This document shows positions 41,300 through 49,242 of a DNA stretch of 64,000 nucleotides, piece after piece. This stretch comes from Actinoallomurus liliacearum (GTDB lineage: Bacteria > Actinomycetota > Actinomycetes > Streptosporangiales > Streptosporangiaceae): assembly GCF_039542035.1 (NCBI RefSeq), contig NZ_BAABHJ010000001.1, positions 62,001 through 126,000 of the forward strand. Direction: 5' to 3'. Numbering within the stretch: the first letter of the stretch is position 1; every line of letters starts with the position of its first letter. The notes under the pieces are model-generated. The model searched no databases. It was given only the letters and a program-made list of their open reading frames with translations, and was not told the DNA's origin. The position numbers and the translations under genes are program-made.

Positions 41300-42401
41300 C
41301 ATCTACTGGCGGATCGCCATGGAGGGCGACGCCCCGGCCCTGCGGCTGGGCGACATCACCCGCGGCGGCTTCGGGCCGTACCTGCCGGGCAGCCTCGGTC
41401 CCGGTAGGCGGGAGGGCGGGCCGGACGGGTACGGGCCGCTGGACTACATGTCCGAGGTCGTGTGGGCGACCGAGCAGTCCGGGTTCGTCGGTGGCCTCAT
41501 GCCGTCCTTCCCGCAGACGGACGATCCATGGGCCGCGGCGGCCGCGCTCGCCCGGGAGACCCGCGCGTACCGCTTCATGATCGCTTTTCAGCCCGGGTTC
41601 CTGCACCCCGTGCAGGCGGCCCGGATGTCGGCGAGCCTGCAGGCCGCCACCGGTGGCCGTGTGGTCTACAACATCATCTCCGGCGGTGGCGGGCCTCAGC
41701 AGCTCTGGTGGGGCGACAAGGTCGAGCACGATGATCGCTACGCCCGGACCTCGGAGTTCCTGGACGTCCTCAAGGGCGTGTGGAACGGCCCGTACGACCA
41801 CGACGGCCGCTTCTATCGGGTCGAGGGCGCGGTGCTGCCCGAGGAACTGCGCGGCCAGCCGTTCCCGGAGATCTACTTCTCCGGCTCCTCGCCGGCCGCC
41901 ATCGCCGCGGCCGGGCGCCACGCCGATCACTACCTGTCCTGGCTGGAACCGTTCGACGCCCTGGCCGAGAAGTTCGACCTCGTCCGCAGGCACGCCGACA
42001 CGCCGCCGAAGTTCGCGGTACGGGTCGACGTCCTGGCACGGGAGACCGAGGAGGAGGCATGGGAGGAGATCCGCCGCGGATGGGAGTGGATCGGCGAGGC
42101 CGAGCGGACACCGCAGGCGAGCGAGTCGGTCGGCTGGCGGCGCGGCCAGGCCTTCACCGCCGGAGCCGGTGACTCCTTCCGCGACCTGGAGGTCCAGCCC
42201 AACGTCTGGGGCGGCTTCAACCGGCTCCGGCCCGGTCCGTTGTTCGGGCTCGTCGGCGACTACCACCAGGTCGCCGAGCGTCTGGACGAACTGATCGGCC
42301 TCGGCGTGGACGCCTTCATCCTCGCCGGGGTGCCCCATCTGGAAGAGGCCCGCCGGGTGGGCCGCCACGTACTGCCCCTGCTGAAAGGACGACTGTCATG
42401 A
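41289..42401 (+). CDS. Luciferase-like (LLM) flavin-dependent monooxygenase, SsuD type
   Basis: The 370-residue protein is a full-length SsuD-like enzyme that would cleave a C-S bond of a sulfonate, or oxidise a sulfur compound, with FMNH2 and oxygen. Landmarks: FMIAFQPGFLHPVQAARMSASLQ split near residue 97-120, TGGRVVYNIISGGGG, HDDRYARTSEFLDVLKGVW, FPEIYFSGSSPAAIAAAGRHADHYLSWLEP and ESVGWRRGQAFTAG. The late WGGF and PHLEEARRVGRHVLP helices are as in SsuD. It is co-translated with the short luciferase-type protein before it and the binding-protein-fold protein after it. Confidence 0.92.
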   Translation: MPVDIYWRIAMEGDAPALRLGDITRGGFGPYLPGSLGPGRREGGPDGYGPLDYMSEVVWATEQSGFVGGLMPSFPQTDDPWAAAAALARETRAYRFMIAFQPGFLHPVQAARMSASLQAATGGRVVYNIISGGGGPQQLWWGDKVEHDDRYARTSEFLDVLKGVWNGPYDHDGRFYRVEGAVLPEELRGQPFPEIYFSGSSPAAIAAAGRHADHYLSWLEPFDALAEKFDLVRRHADTPPKFAVRVDVLARETEEEAWEEIRRGWEWIGEAERTPQASESVGWRRGQAFTAGAGDSFRDLEVQPNVWGGFNRLRPGPLFGLVGDYHQVAERLDELIGLGVDAFILAGVPHLEEARRVGRHVLPLLKGRLS

Positions 42402-43309
42402 GCCTGCGCGTCGGCTTCTTCCCGCAGAACAACTCGCTGTGGGTGCTACGGCACCGCGGCATCCTGGAACGTGCCATCCCCGACGTCCAGTGGGTCGATC
42501 TGCGGTCCCTGCCCGCCGGCGAGCGACCGGCGCCCACCGAGGGCCTGCCCTCGGCCCACGGCGACCACCTGTTCGACGGCGGATACGACTTCATCGGCAC
42601 CGGATCGACACCGCCCGTCACCGCCCAGGCCAAGGGCCACGACGTCGTCTATGTCGCCGTCTCCGGACCGCGCGTCGAGAACGGCCGGCTCGTCGTGCCG
42701 GCGGACTCACCGATCACCACACCGCGCGACCTCAAGGGCCGCCGGGTCGCGCTCGGTCACGGGTCCTGGCAGACCACACTGCTGTTGTTCGCCCTGGAAC
42801 AGGCCGGGCTGACGTGGAGTGACATCGAGCCGGTCGACGCCTACGGCAACGCCGCGGAGCTCTTCCTGAACGGGAAGGTCGACGCCTGGGTCGGCTCCTA
42901 CCCGTACCTCACCGAGGTCGAGGAGCGGGCACCGGTCCGTACGGTGATCGAGACGGACGGGCTGTTCAGCCACCGATCGCTCTGGTTCACGAGCCGGTCC
43001 TTCGCCACCGAGCGGGGGGACGAACTCGCCGCGATCGTCGCCGCGCTCCAGGAGGCCGACGCCTGGACCGGCGAGAACCCGCGTGCCGCCGCCGAACTGT
43101 TCGCCGCCGACGACGGCGGGGATCTGGATGCCTGGGAGCACGCGCTCCGCACCCGGCCATGGGGGCTGCGCCCCGTCGACGACGGTTTCATCGCCGAACA
43201 GCAGCGGGCCGCCGACCTGTTCTACGCCAACGGGCTGATCGAACGACGGATCCAGGTCTCGGACGCCGTCCTCCCGGAGGTCAACGCCCTGGTGGAGGCC
43301 ACCGCCTGA
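42398..43309 (+). CDS. Signal-less SsuA/DszB-fold protein of unknown role
   Basis: This 303-residue protein has the binding-protein fold of the SsuA/NMT1 family (VGFFPQNNSLWVLRHRGIL, GGYDFIGTGSTPPVTAQAKGHD, DLKGRRVALGHGSWQTT, FLNGKVDAWVGSYPY) but starts directly with the first strand: there is no signal peptide or lipobox. It is therefore cytosolic and cannot be a normal transport receptor. DszB itself is such a protein, but the DszB Cys-Pro-Val-Pro motif is absent here (FFPQNN at that place). It may be a second sulfur-cleaving enzyme, a chaperone that hands substrate to the monooxygenases, or a receptor whose export signal was lost. It is the last gene of the operon, overlapping the monooxygenase by ATGA. 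Confidence 0.88.
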   Translation: MSLRVGFFPQNNSLWVLRHRGILERAIPDVQWVDLRSLPAGERPAPTEGLPSAHGDHLFDGGYDFIGTGSTPPVTAQAKGHDVVYVAVSGPRVENGRLVVPADSPITTPRDLKGRRVALGHGSWQTTLLLFALEQAGLTWSDIEPVDAYGNAAELFLNGKVDAWVGSYPYLTEVEERAPVRTVIETDGLFSHRSLWFTSRSFATERGDELAAIVAALQEADAWTGENPRAAAELFAADDGGDLDAWEHALRTRPWGLRPVDDGFIAEQQRAADLFYANGLIERRIQVSDAVLPEVNALVEATA

Positions 43310-43328
43310 CCGGTCCGCCGGTTCAGCC

Positions 43329-43379
43329 GTGACGGTCGGCCCCGAGTGGCATCAGCCCCCACCGGCGGCCGGCCGTCAC
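43329..43379 (+). terminator. Hairpin after the organosulfur operon
   Basis: A 13-bp inverted repeat with one mismatch (43329-43341 and 43367-43379) and a 25-base loop lies 20 bases after the last stop. Confidence 0.5.
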
Positions 43380-43512
43380 CGTTCTTCCCGGAACACCGTG
43401 AAGGACGCCGAACGCGCGACCGGATCCGCTTCCTTGGCGCCGGGCCGGACACGGCGCATCGCCGACGATCGTCCTTCCTTTTGCGTGCGGCCCTGTTTCG
43501 GTGCCGCACGGC

Positions 43513-43528
43513 GGGCTACGCGTAGCCC
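43513..43528. promoter_or_regulatory. Perfect 16-bp palindrome before the broken beta-propeller gene
   Basis: GGGCTACGCGTAGCCC (43513-43528) is a perfect palindrome without a spacer, ending two bases before ATG 43530. It may be an operator or a translation-blocking hairpin, or a scar left by a rearrangement. Confidence 0.45.
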
Positions 43529-43529
43529 T

Positions 43530-44020
43530 ATGGACGCCGGGGAGCCGGTGGCAGGTGCGTCGTGCGGGCTCGATCGAACTCATCGTGTCCTGGCGCACCT
43601 GCGAGTCGGCATGGGACCGGAGGCCATCGCGGTCGACCTGCGGCGCGGCCGTGGATACTGCGCGAACTTCATGGCCGCGTCGCTCACCGTCTTCGACTCG
43701 ACCACCCTGCGCCCGCTCGGTCGGATCCCCGTGGGACGTGGACCCTGCAAGGTCATCGTCGACACGGCGTTCGACCGGCTGTACGTGGCGAACTCGCTGG
43801 ACAACACGGTCACGCTGCTCTCACTCACCGACGGGCGGATCGGCGGGCGGTTCCCGGTCGAGCGGGCTCCGGTGGGCCTGGCCGCCTCCCGCGACGGCCG
43901 CCGGGTGTACGCGTGCAACCGGGGGGCCGGCACGATCAGCGTGCTCGACACCGAAACCGGCGCCGAGACCCACCGGATCCGGGTCGAGTACGGGCCCGGC
44001 GACTGCGTCGTGGAAGCCGG
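43530..44020 (+). pseudogene. YncE-like YVTN beta-propeller fragment
   Basis: From ATG 43530 about 160 codons encode four or so blades of a YVTN/YncE-type propeller: PEAIAVDLRRGRGYCANF, LTVFDSTTLRPLGRIPVGRGP, DRLYVANSLDNTVTLLSL, RRVYACNRGAGTISVLDTET. Complete proteins have seven blades and about 320 residues. After VVEAGTGR the sequence leaves the family and in the next frame becomes part of a thioredoxin-like gene. There is no signal peptide, unlike most relatives, so both ends seem lost. Confidence 0.6.
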
Positions 44021-44038
44021 CACGGGCCGCCGTCGGGG

Positions 44039-44281
44039 CCGGAGATCATTTGCATCAACGTGTGGGAGAGCCGGGACGCCCGCCGCGAAGCAAGCCACTT
44101 CGCGAGCGTGTGGGGCATCGAAGGAACCGTGCTGCTGGACGAGACCGGCACGTACGCGGCCCGGGTCGGTATCCGCGGAGTCCCGACGAACGTGCTCGTC
44201 GATGAGCGCAACATCGTCCGAGCCGTGGGCGTCACGGCGCCGGCCGACCTGCACGTCGCCGTGGACCGCCTCCTCGCCTGA
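44039..44281 (+). pseudogene. C-terminal half of a thioredoxin-like (TlpA/ResA) protein
   Basis: Eighty codons ending at TGA 44281 match the second half of TlpA-type thioredoxins: IICINVWESRDARREASHF, GTVLLDETGTYAARVGIRGVPTNVLVDE (with the cis-Pro after Gly-Val) and the C-terminal helix. The redox CxxC half is missing; WES follows a strand where WCxxC would stand. The frame is shifted by one with respect to the propeller fragment before it. Either a propeller-thioredoxin fusion has been damaged by deletion, or two fragments were joined. Confidence 0.6.
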
Positions 44282-44463
44282 CCGCGGCGGCGCCGAGCCG
44301 CGCCTGACGCGCCTCGACGAAGGGCCGAATCCTGGCCATGCGCCTATGGCAGTAGACGCTTTTTCAGCCGCGCGCCGAGGCTTCCCGGACGGTCGTGTGC
44401 CCATATACCTCCCGGCCGGACAGTAGTCACCTGGTGTTCATGTCGAGGGAAGGTGAGGATCAC

Positions 44464-45312
44464 ATGGCCATGACGGCACAGCCTGCGCCGGCGGTCCACG
44501 ACATGCGTAAGGTGCCGGGCTGGTCACCAGTGCGTGGAGAACTGCGTTACGGTCCCTGGCGAATATCCGTGTGGGCTGAGCCGATCCACCCAGGCGCATC
44601 CAGCTTGGACCACTATGTTGTCTCTCCTCTACCGAACACGATGCTCCGCGTCGCGGTGATGGACGCGGCGGTGAACGCGAACAACGGCGCGGACGCCGCC
44701 GAAATGGGACACCACGCCGTTGACACCCTCGCGGCCGGACTCCGGCGCCGCCCAAGCGCCCTGGACGGGATCGAGGCGGCTCATCGCCGGTTGCACGTTC
44801 CCTCACGCGGTCCGTTCCGGCAGCCCATGGCGACGTGCGCGGTCGTCGATCTGTCGATGACCTCTCCGTCCGGACGGTGGGTCATCAGCGCGGACAGCGA
44901 GGTATGGCTTCGCGAGCGCTCCTGGCGCTCCGTGGCGGGCGACGCGCTGACGCAGGCGGCACGACGCGATTGGGACGGCTGGCTGCGCGAACATCCAGGT
45001 GCGGGTGACCGTGAGCGCTGGTCCGCGCAGGAGGCGCTTCTCGGCTCGCCTGACGCGTGGAACAACCCGTCCGTGGGGGCGTTCGCCGAGCTGAAGCCGG
45101 CCTCGGGGGAATTCGGCCCGGTCGAGGAGATCGTCGTCAGCAGCGACGGAGCCCGGCTCTCGCCCGGCATCCTGAACTCCGGCCGCCTGCACGATCACCT
45201 TCGTAACGACCTGCAAGTGGTGCCCGCCGACCATGGCCACCCGTGGCCTCATGGCGACGTCACCGTGCTCCATGTCTCATGGGACGGCCGGAACGACGCG
45301 GGGCTGATGTAG
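44464..45312 (+). CDS. PP2C-like phosphatase-fold protein
   Basis: The 282-residue protein starts at ATG 44464 after AAGGTGAGG. The order of segments resembles PP2C phosphatases: LRVAVMDAAV near residue 62-70 (usual VADGVGG, metal Asp67), CAVVDLSMT, WVISADSEVWLRE (usual GDSRAYL), then ALTQAARRDWDGWLREHPG, and VEEIVVSSDGARLSPG (usual SDGLTD). The last metal Asp (GGxDN) is not evident. So it is a divergent PP2C-like protein that may not be an active phosphatase. In actinomycetes such proteins partner Ser/Thr kinases or anti-sigma factors, but neither is nearby. Confidence 0.7.
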   Translation: MAMTAQPAPAVHDMRKVPGWSPVRGELRYGPWRISVWAEPIHPGASSLDHYVVSPLPNTMLRVAVMDAAVNANNGADAAEMGHHAVDTLAAGLRRRPSALDGIEAAHRRLHVPSRGPFRQPMATCAVVDLSMTSPSGRWVISADSEVWLRERSWRSVAGDALTQAARRDWDGWLREHPGAGDRERWSAQEALLGSPDAWNNPSVGAFAELKPASGEFGPVEEIVVSSDGARLSPGILNSGRLHDHLRNDLQVVPADHGHPWPHGDVTVLHVSWDGRNDAGLM

Positions 45313-45315
45313 TGT

Positions 45316-45333
45316 CCGCCGGGGCTTCGGCGG
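45316..45333. terminator. Small hairpin between convergent genes
   Basis: CCGCCG and CGGCGG (45316-45321, 45328-45333) pair around a 6-base loop between the convergent stops at 45312 and 45360. The stem is short, so it may be weak. Confidence 0.35.
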
Positions 45334-45359
45334 CGTCGCCTCGCCGCGTCCGCTCAACG

Positions 45360-46442
45360 TCAACGCATGATCGTCGTCAGCACGTCGGAGCCCAGTCCCA
45401 GAAGCAGCTGGGCGTGCAGGCGGTGGTAGATCATGCGGCCCTCCCGGCGTGAGGTGACCAGACCGACCTGGCGCAGGCGCTTCAGATGCCGGGAGACCTG
45501 AGGCTCGGAGATGCCCATCCGGACGGCCAGCTCGGATGTCGTGATCGGCTCGCCGAGCAGGTGACGGCACATTTCGAAGCGGCCGGGTTCGGCGATGGCG
45601 GCGAGCCGGTCCCGGATCAGGGACTGCGGGACCGAAGGGCGCTGCTCCCAGTCACCGCCCACGAAATGCACGACGAACGGCAGGCCGGGGTCCAGCTTGA
45701 GGATGAGGTGCGGCCAGCCGTGCAGAGTGGGAACGAGGAAGCAACCATGGTCGCTGACCTTGCCGAACGCCGACTGCAGCTTGTCGTAACGAACGCGCAC
45801 CGGCCGCTCGGTGACACTGGCCGTCGGGGTGACCGAGGCCAGGACGGTGGCCGGCGGATCCCGGCGCAGCTGGCCGCGCACCCGCGCCGCCGTGTCCTTC
45901 AGGTGCGGGCCGACTCGCCGCCACTCGGCCTCGAAGAAGGCGTCCACACAGCTTTCGAGCGTCTCGACCAGTCCGGCGCGGAACGCGTCGGGATCGTCGA
46001 TCAGAGCGCGCGCGAGTTCGCCGCGCGAGAAGGAGTGGCGCTCGCTGGCCCTGATGAAGGCCTGCTGCCGCGCGGCGTCGTACAGGTCGTCGGCGCCTTC
46101 GAAGCTCGTTCCGCGGATCCCGCTCGCCGCGAGCGAGACGAACATCCGCTCGTCGAGACGGGACAGGGTGCGCAGCTCGGTGGGCAGATCGCGGTCCAGC
46201 GGCGCGCGCAGCGGGAACAGCAGCCGGCAGCGGTACCGCGCCCACAGCGGGGCGTAGTGGTTCAGCCGCTGGACGATGGATTCGGGTAGTCGCTCCCGCG
46301 TCGATGCCAGCCACACTCTCGACTCCGGGTGGTGCTCCGGCTCGGCCAGCGTGTGCAGGCAGGCCAGCAGCTCGGACAGCGGGGAGGCCCCGGCCGTGAA
46401 GTGCACGGGCAGGGCCTCGTCGACGTCGAGCGTTACCACCAC
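45360..46442 (-). CDS. ArsR-type transcriptional regulator with DUF5937-like domain
   Basis: The 360-residue protein has an ArsR/SmtB winged helix at its C-terminus (about 278-345: RFEMCRHLLGEPITTSELAVRMGISEPQVSRHLKRLRQVGLV), preceded by a 270-residue helical sensor domain of the DUF5937 type common in actinomycetes. No metal-binding Cys pair of true ArsR proteins is visible. The start is GTG 46442 (followed by a second GTG), with TAATAT placed exactly seven bases upstream, which means the transcript should begin at the start codon. The target genes are unknown; the CocE-type operon ending upstream is on the same strand. Confidence 0.85.
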   Translation of the reverse strand: MVVTLDVDEALPVHFTAGASPLSELLACLHTLAEPEHHPESRVWLASTRERLPESIVQRLNHYAPLWARYRCRLLFPLRAPLDRDLPTELRTLSRLDERMFVSLAASGIRGTSFEGADDLYDAARQQAFIRASERHSFSRGELARALIDDPDAFRAGLVETLESCVDAFFEAEWRRVGPHLKDTAARVRGQLRRDPPATVLASVTPTASVTERPVRVRYDKLQSAFGKVSDHGCFLVPTLHGWPHLILKLDPGLPFVVHFVGGDWEQRPSVPQSLIRDRLAAIAEPGRFEMCRHLLGEPITTSELAVRMGISEPQVSRHLKRLRQVGLVTSRREGRMIYHRLHAQLLLGLGSDVLTTIMR

Positions 46443-46448
46443 GGCTGC

Positions 46449-46454
46449 ATATTA
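46449..46454 (-). promoter_or_regulatory. -10 box of a leaderless transcript for the ArsR-type gene
   Basis: TAATAT on the minus strand (46454-46449) ends six bases before GTG 46442, so transcription should start at the G of the start codon. No ribosome site exists. The -35 region is not recognisable. Confidence 0.5.
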
Positions 46455-46479
46455 GGGTGCGGACCGGCACGGTCCCGAC

Positions 46480-48384
46480 TCACTCCGGGAGAACGTGCAC
46501 CGACAGCCACGAGGGGTGTTCCGGGGAGAGATGGACGGTGTTGATCGCCACCACGCGCCGCCGCTCCGTGGCCTCCGGCCCGCCCGTTCCCGCGTTGACG
46601 TCGAAGCGCGGGAAGTTGCTGGAGGACACGTCCAGCCGGATCCGGTGCCCCGCCGCGAAGAGATTGGCGGTGTCCGGCGCCGTCACGGCGATCGAGTACA
46701 CCTGGCCCGGCCGCATCGGCGACGGTTCCGTGTAGGAGTCACGGTAGCGACAGCGCAGGATCCCGTCGGTCAGGTTCATCGCGTAGCCGTTGGGATAGTC
46801 GTCGTTCGGCGGATGCACGTCGATCAGCCGGATCGTGAAGTCGGTGTCCGGCGCACTCGACGAGACCGACAGGCGCACCTCCACGGGGCCGGCCAGCACG
46901 AAGTCCCGCTCGAGGGGCTCGCTCTGGAACACCAGCACGTCAGGCCTGCTCGCCAGGGGGAGGTACGGGGGCTCGCAGCCGAAGGTCGTCTCCGTCGGGG
47001 TCTGGTCGAACGCCCCGCCCACCATCACCGGCTCGCCCGAGGTGATCTGCCCGCCGATCGTCGGTACCGGGTGCGCGGGGTCGAAGTCGTACTCCAGCCT
47101 GTCGTCGATGCCCTCGACCGGCGGCTCGGTGCTCAGTTCCCCCCGTTGCCGCAGGTACAGCCGCAGCCGGGTCGACTCCGGCGGTGGCCAGTCGCCGGCC
47201 GTGCGCCAGTGCCCTCCGTGGTCGAGGCGGCCTTCGGCGGTTCGCCGCCCGCTGCCACCGCCCATCACGAAGTACCGGACGGGCGGGTCGGCCGGCTCCT
47301 CCTCGGGAGCCGCCGCGTCATCCGGCCGTACGCCGAGGTGCCGGGCGAACCAGCGGGCGCGGAACTCCCAGTAGTCGGCGGCGAGGTTGCCGTCGAGGGT
47401 GGCCTCGGAGCCGAAGTCGACGTCCCCGGCGTGACGGACGCTGCGCGCGCCGTGCGTCCACGGCCCGACGACGAGGTACACGGGGCTGGACTTGACCGCG
47501 CCGAGCCGCTGGAAGTTCTCGACCGCCGTCCGGACGTAGGGGTCGTACCAGCTCACCATGTGCAGGCTCGGCACGTCGGGGAACTGGTCGTAGTAGCCCC
47601 GGCCGAACAGCCCCAGCTGCTGCCAGAACTCACCGAACGCGCCGCGCTCCCACTGATGCAGCAGGTAGTCCTCGTACTCCGGCGTCGCCCGGAGCGGCGA
47701 CGCGCCGCGCCGCCACGGCGTGGCGCGGAACCAGGCGCGCAGGTCCTGGGAGCGCAGGGCGGCGGCCACGACCGGATCCCGCTGGGCGGCGACGCTGTTC
47801 AGCGCGTGCCGGTACGCCCATGTGGCCTGCTTGAGCTCGAAGGCGCCGCCCATGCGGATCCCGGCCTCGTACGCGCTGGCGAATCCGCCGGAGTCGACGA
47901 ACATCGCCGCCAGGTGAGCCGGGGACAGCGCCGCGAGCGCGGTCTGCGTGTGGGCGGAGTAGGAGACACCGGTGGTGGCGACCCGTCCGTCGCACCATTC
48001 CTGCGCGGCGATCCACTCCACGGTGTCATAGCCGTCCGCTGCCTCGCCGAGGTACTTCACGAACGTCCCGCCGGAGTCCCCGCGTCCCCGGCAGTCCTGC
48101 CGTACGACGTTGAACCCCTGCCGGGCGAAGTGGGCGGCGGACTCGTCCGGCATGATCGACCGGCCGTCGCGGCCGAGACCGTCCGACTCGCGACGGGTCC
48201 GCCGCCCGTACGGAGTGCGTTCGAGGAGCACCGGGCGCCGCCGCGGCCGCGGGTCGGTGGTGTAGACGTCGGCCACCAGCTCGACGCCGTCGCGCATCGG
48301 GGTCCGTACGACCCGCCGCCACACCGAGCCCCCATCCGGCAGCGGGATCCGATCCGCCGCCGGCTCCGTGTTCACCGATGTCAT
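46480..48384 (-). CDS. CocE/NonD-family hydrolase (X-Pro dipeptidyl-peptidase-like)
   Basis: This 634-residue alpha/beta hydrolase has no signal peptide. The N-terminal catalytic domain has LERTPYGRRT, VVRQDCRGRGDSGG (about 94-107) and the nucleophile Ser141 in ATTGVSYSAHTQ; the usual motif is GxSYxG, here the last Gly is Ala. The acid and base are probably in SWYDPYV and GPWTHGA. The C-terminal 230 residues are the jelly-roll X-Pro domain (RPDVLVFQSEPLERDFVLAGPVEV, HRIRLDVSSSNFPRFDVN). Relatives cleave esters such as cocaine, or N-acyl amides and Xaa-Pro peptides. It lies nine bases after an amino acid receptor gene in one operon, so it probably hydrolyses the imported compound. Confidence 0.93.
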   Translation of the reverse strand: MTSVNTEPAADRIPLPDGGSVWRRVVRTPMRDGVELVADVYTTDPRPRRRPVLLERTPYGRRTRRESDGLGRDGRSIMPDESAAHFARQGFNVVRQDCRGRGDSGGTFVKYLGEAADGYDTVEWIAAQEWCDGRVATTGVSYSAHTQTALAALSPAHLAAMFVDSGGFASAYEAGIRMGGAFELKQATWAYRHALNSVAAQRDPVVAAALRSQDLRAWFRATPWRRGASPLRATPEYEDYLLHQWERGAFGEFWQQLGLFGRGYYDQFPDVPSLHMVSWYDPYVRTAVENFQRLGAVKSSPVYLVVGPWTHGARSVRHAGDVDFGSEATLDGNLAADYWEFRARWFARHLGVRPDDAAAPEEEPADPPVRYFVMGGGSGRRTAEGRLDHGGHWRTAGDWPPPESTRLRLYLRQRGELSTEPPVEGIDDRLEYDFDPAHPVPTIGGQITSGEPVMVGGAFDQTPTETTFGCEPPYLPLASRPDVLVFQSEPLERDFVLAGPVEVRLSVSSSAPDTDFTIRLIDVHPPNDDYPNGYAMNLTDGILRCRYRDSYTEPSPMRPGQVYSIAVTAPDTANLFAAGHRIRLDVSSSNFPRFDVNAGTGGPEATERRRVVAINTVHLSPEHPSWLSVHVLPE

Positions 48385-48393
48385 GTCGCCGGC

Positions 48394-49215
48394 TCAGCTC
48401 CCCAGCTGGCTCTTCAGCGCGGGCCACACGGAGACGAGGTCGTCCGCCGGCGCCTCTGTGAACCACTTCTTGTAGAGCCGCAGGAAGGTGCCGTCGCCGA
48501 CCATCGCGGTGAGCTGCGCGTCGACCGCCTGAAGGAACTTGGTGTTCTTCTTCTGCACCGCCATCGAGGTCGGGTGGTCGACCGGTGCGGAGGTAGCGAT
48601 CTTCAGCTTCTTGTACTGCTTGAGGTAGGCCTCGGCGTCCGGACCGCCGACCACGAACGCGTCGAGGTTGCCCGACAGCAGCTGCGAGACGGCGGCGTTC
48701 TGGTTGGGGAACTGGACCTTCCGGGCGCCGGTCATCTTCTGCGCGATGAACGCCTCCTGCACGGTGCCGGTCACCACGCCGACCTGCTTGCCGCGGAAGT
48801 CGGTGACCTGGGACGCGCTCTCGTCCGTGCGCGTGACGACGGCGGTGGTGCTCCAGTACAGCGCCTTGGTGAAGGACACCTGCTTCTGGCGTTCCGCGGT
48901 GACGCCGAGCCCGCTGGCGGCGAGGTCGTACTGTCCCGAGGTCAGGCCCTGCAGCGCGGCGGGGACCGTGCTGGCCTTGTAGTTCACCTTGAGCTTGAGC
49001 CGCTTGGCGACCTCGTTGGTGATGTCGACGATGTACCCCTGCGGGGCGCCGGCCTTGGACGCCGACGCGAACGGAGGCTGGTCGGTGGAGACCGCCGCCT
49101 CGATCGTGCCCGCGGTCTCCAGGCCGTACGGGTCGTCCTTCGAGGCTCCGCCGCCACAGGCCGTGAGGGACAGCGCGGCGGCCACGCCGACCGCGAGAAC
49201 CCGGTTTCTGATCAT
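48394..49215 (-). CDS. Polar amino acid-type ABC transporter substrate-binding lipoprotein
   Basis: The 273-residue receptor has a lipoprotein signal ending SLTAC (Cys20) and the family 3 fold: PPFASASKAGAPQGYIVDI, LQGLTSGQYDLAASGLGVTAERQ (the usual D-x-x-x-x-G-x-T-x-T-x-x-R element), FRGKQVGVVTGTVQE and QLLSGNLDAFVVGG. AAGGAAG stands before ATG 49215. Family members bind amino acids, cystine, opines or amino acid derivatives. The gene is third in an operon permease, ATPase, receptor, hydrolase. Confidence 0.93.
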   Translation of the reverse strand: MIRNRVLAVGVAAALSLTACGGGASKDDPYGLETAGTIEAAVSTDQPPFASASKAGAPQGYIVDITNEVAKRLKLKVNYKASTVPAALQGLTSGQYDLAASGLGVTAERQKQVSFTKALYWSTTAVVTRTDESASQVTDFRGKQVGVVTGTVQEAFIAQKMTGARKVQFPNQNAAVSQLLSGNLDAFVVGGPDAEAYLKQYKKLKIATSAPVDHPTSMAVQKKNTKFLQAVDAQLTAMVGDGTFLRLYKKWFTEAPADDLVSVWPALKSQLGS

Positions 49216-49242
49216 CGTTCTTCCTTCGGGGGTTGGGGGGAA

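Noticed and set aside
43222..43509. Arg-rich minus-strand frame after the sulfur operon
   Set aside because: Very basic low-complexity translation with no start context; it covers the terminator hairpin.
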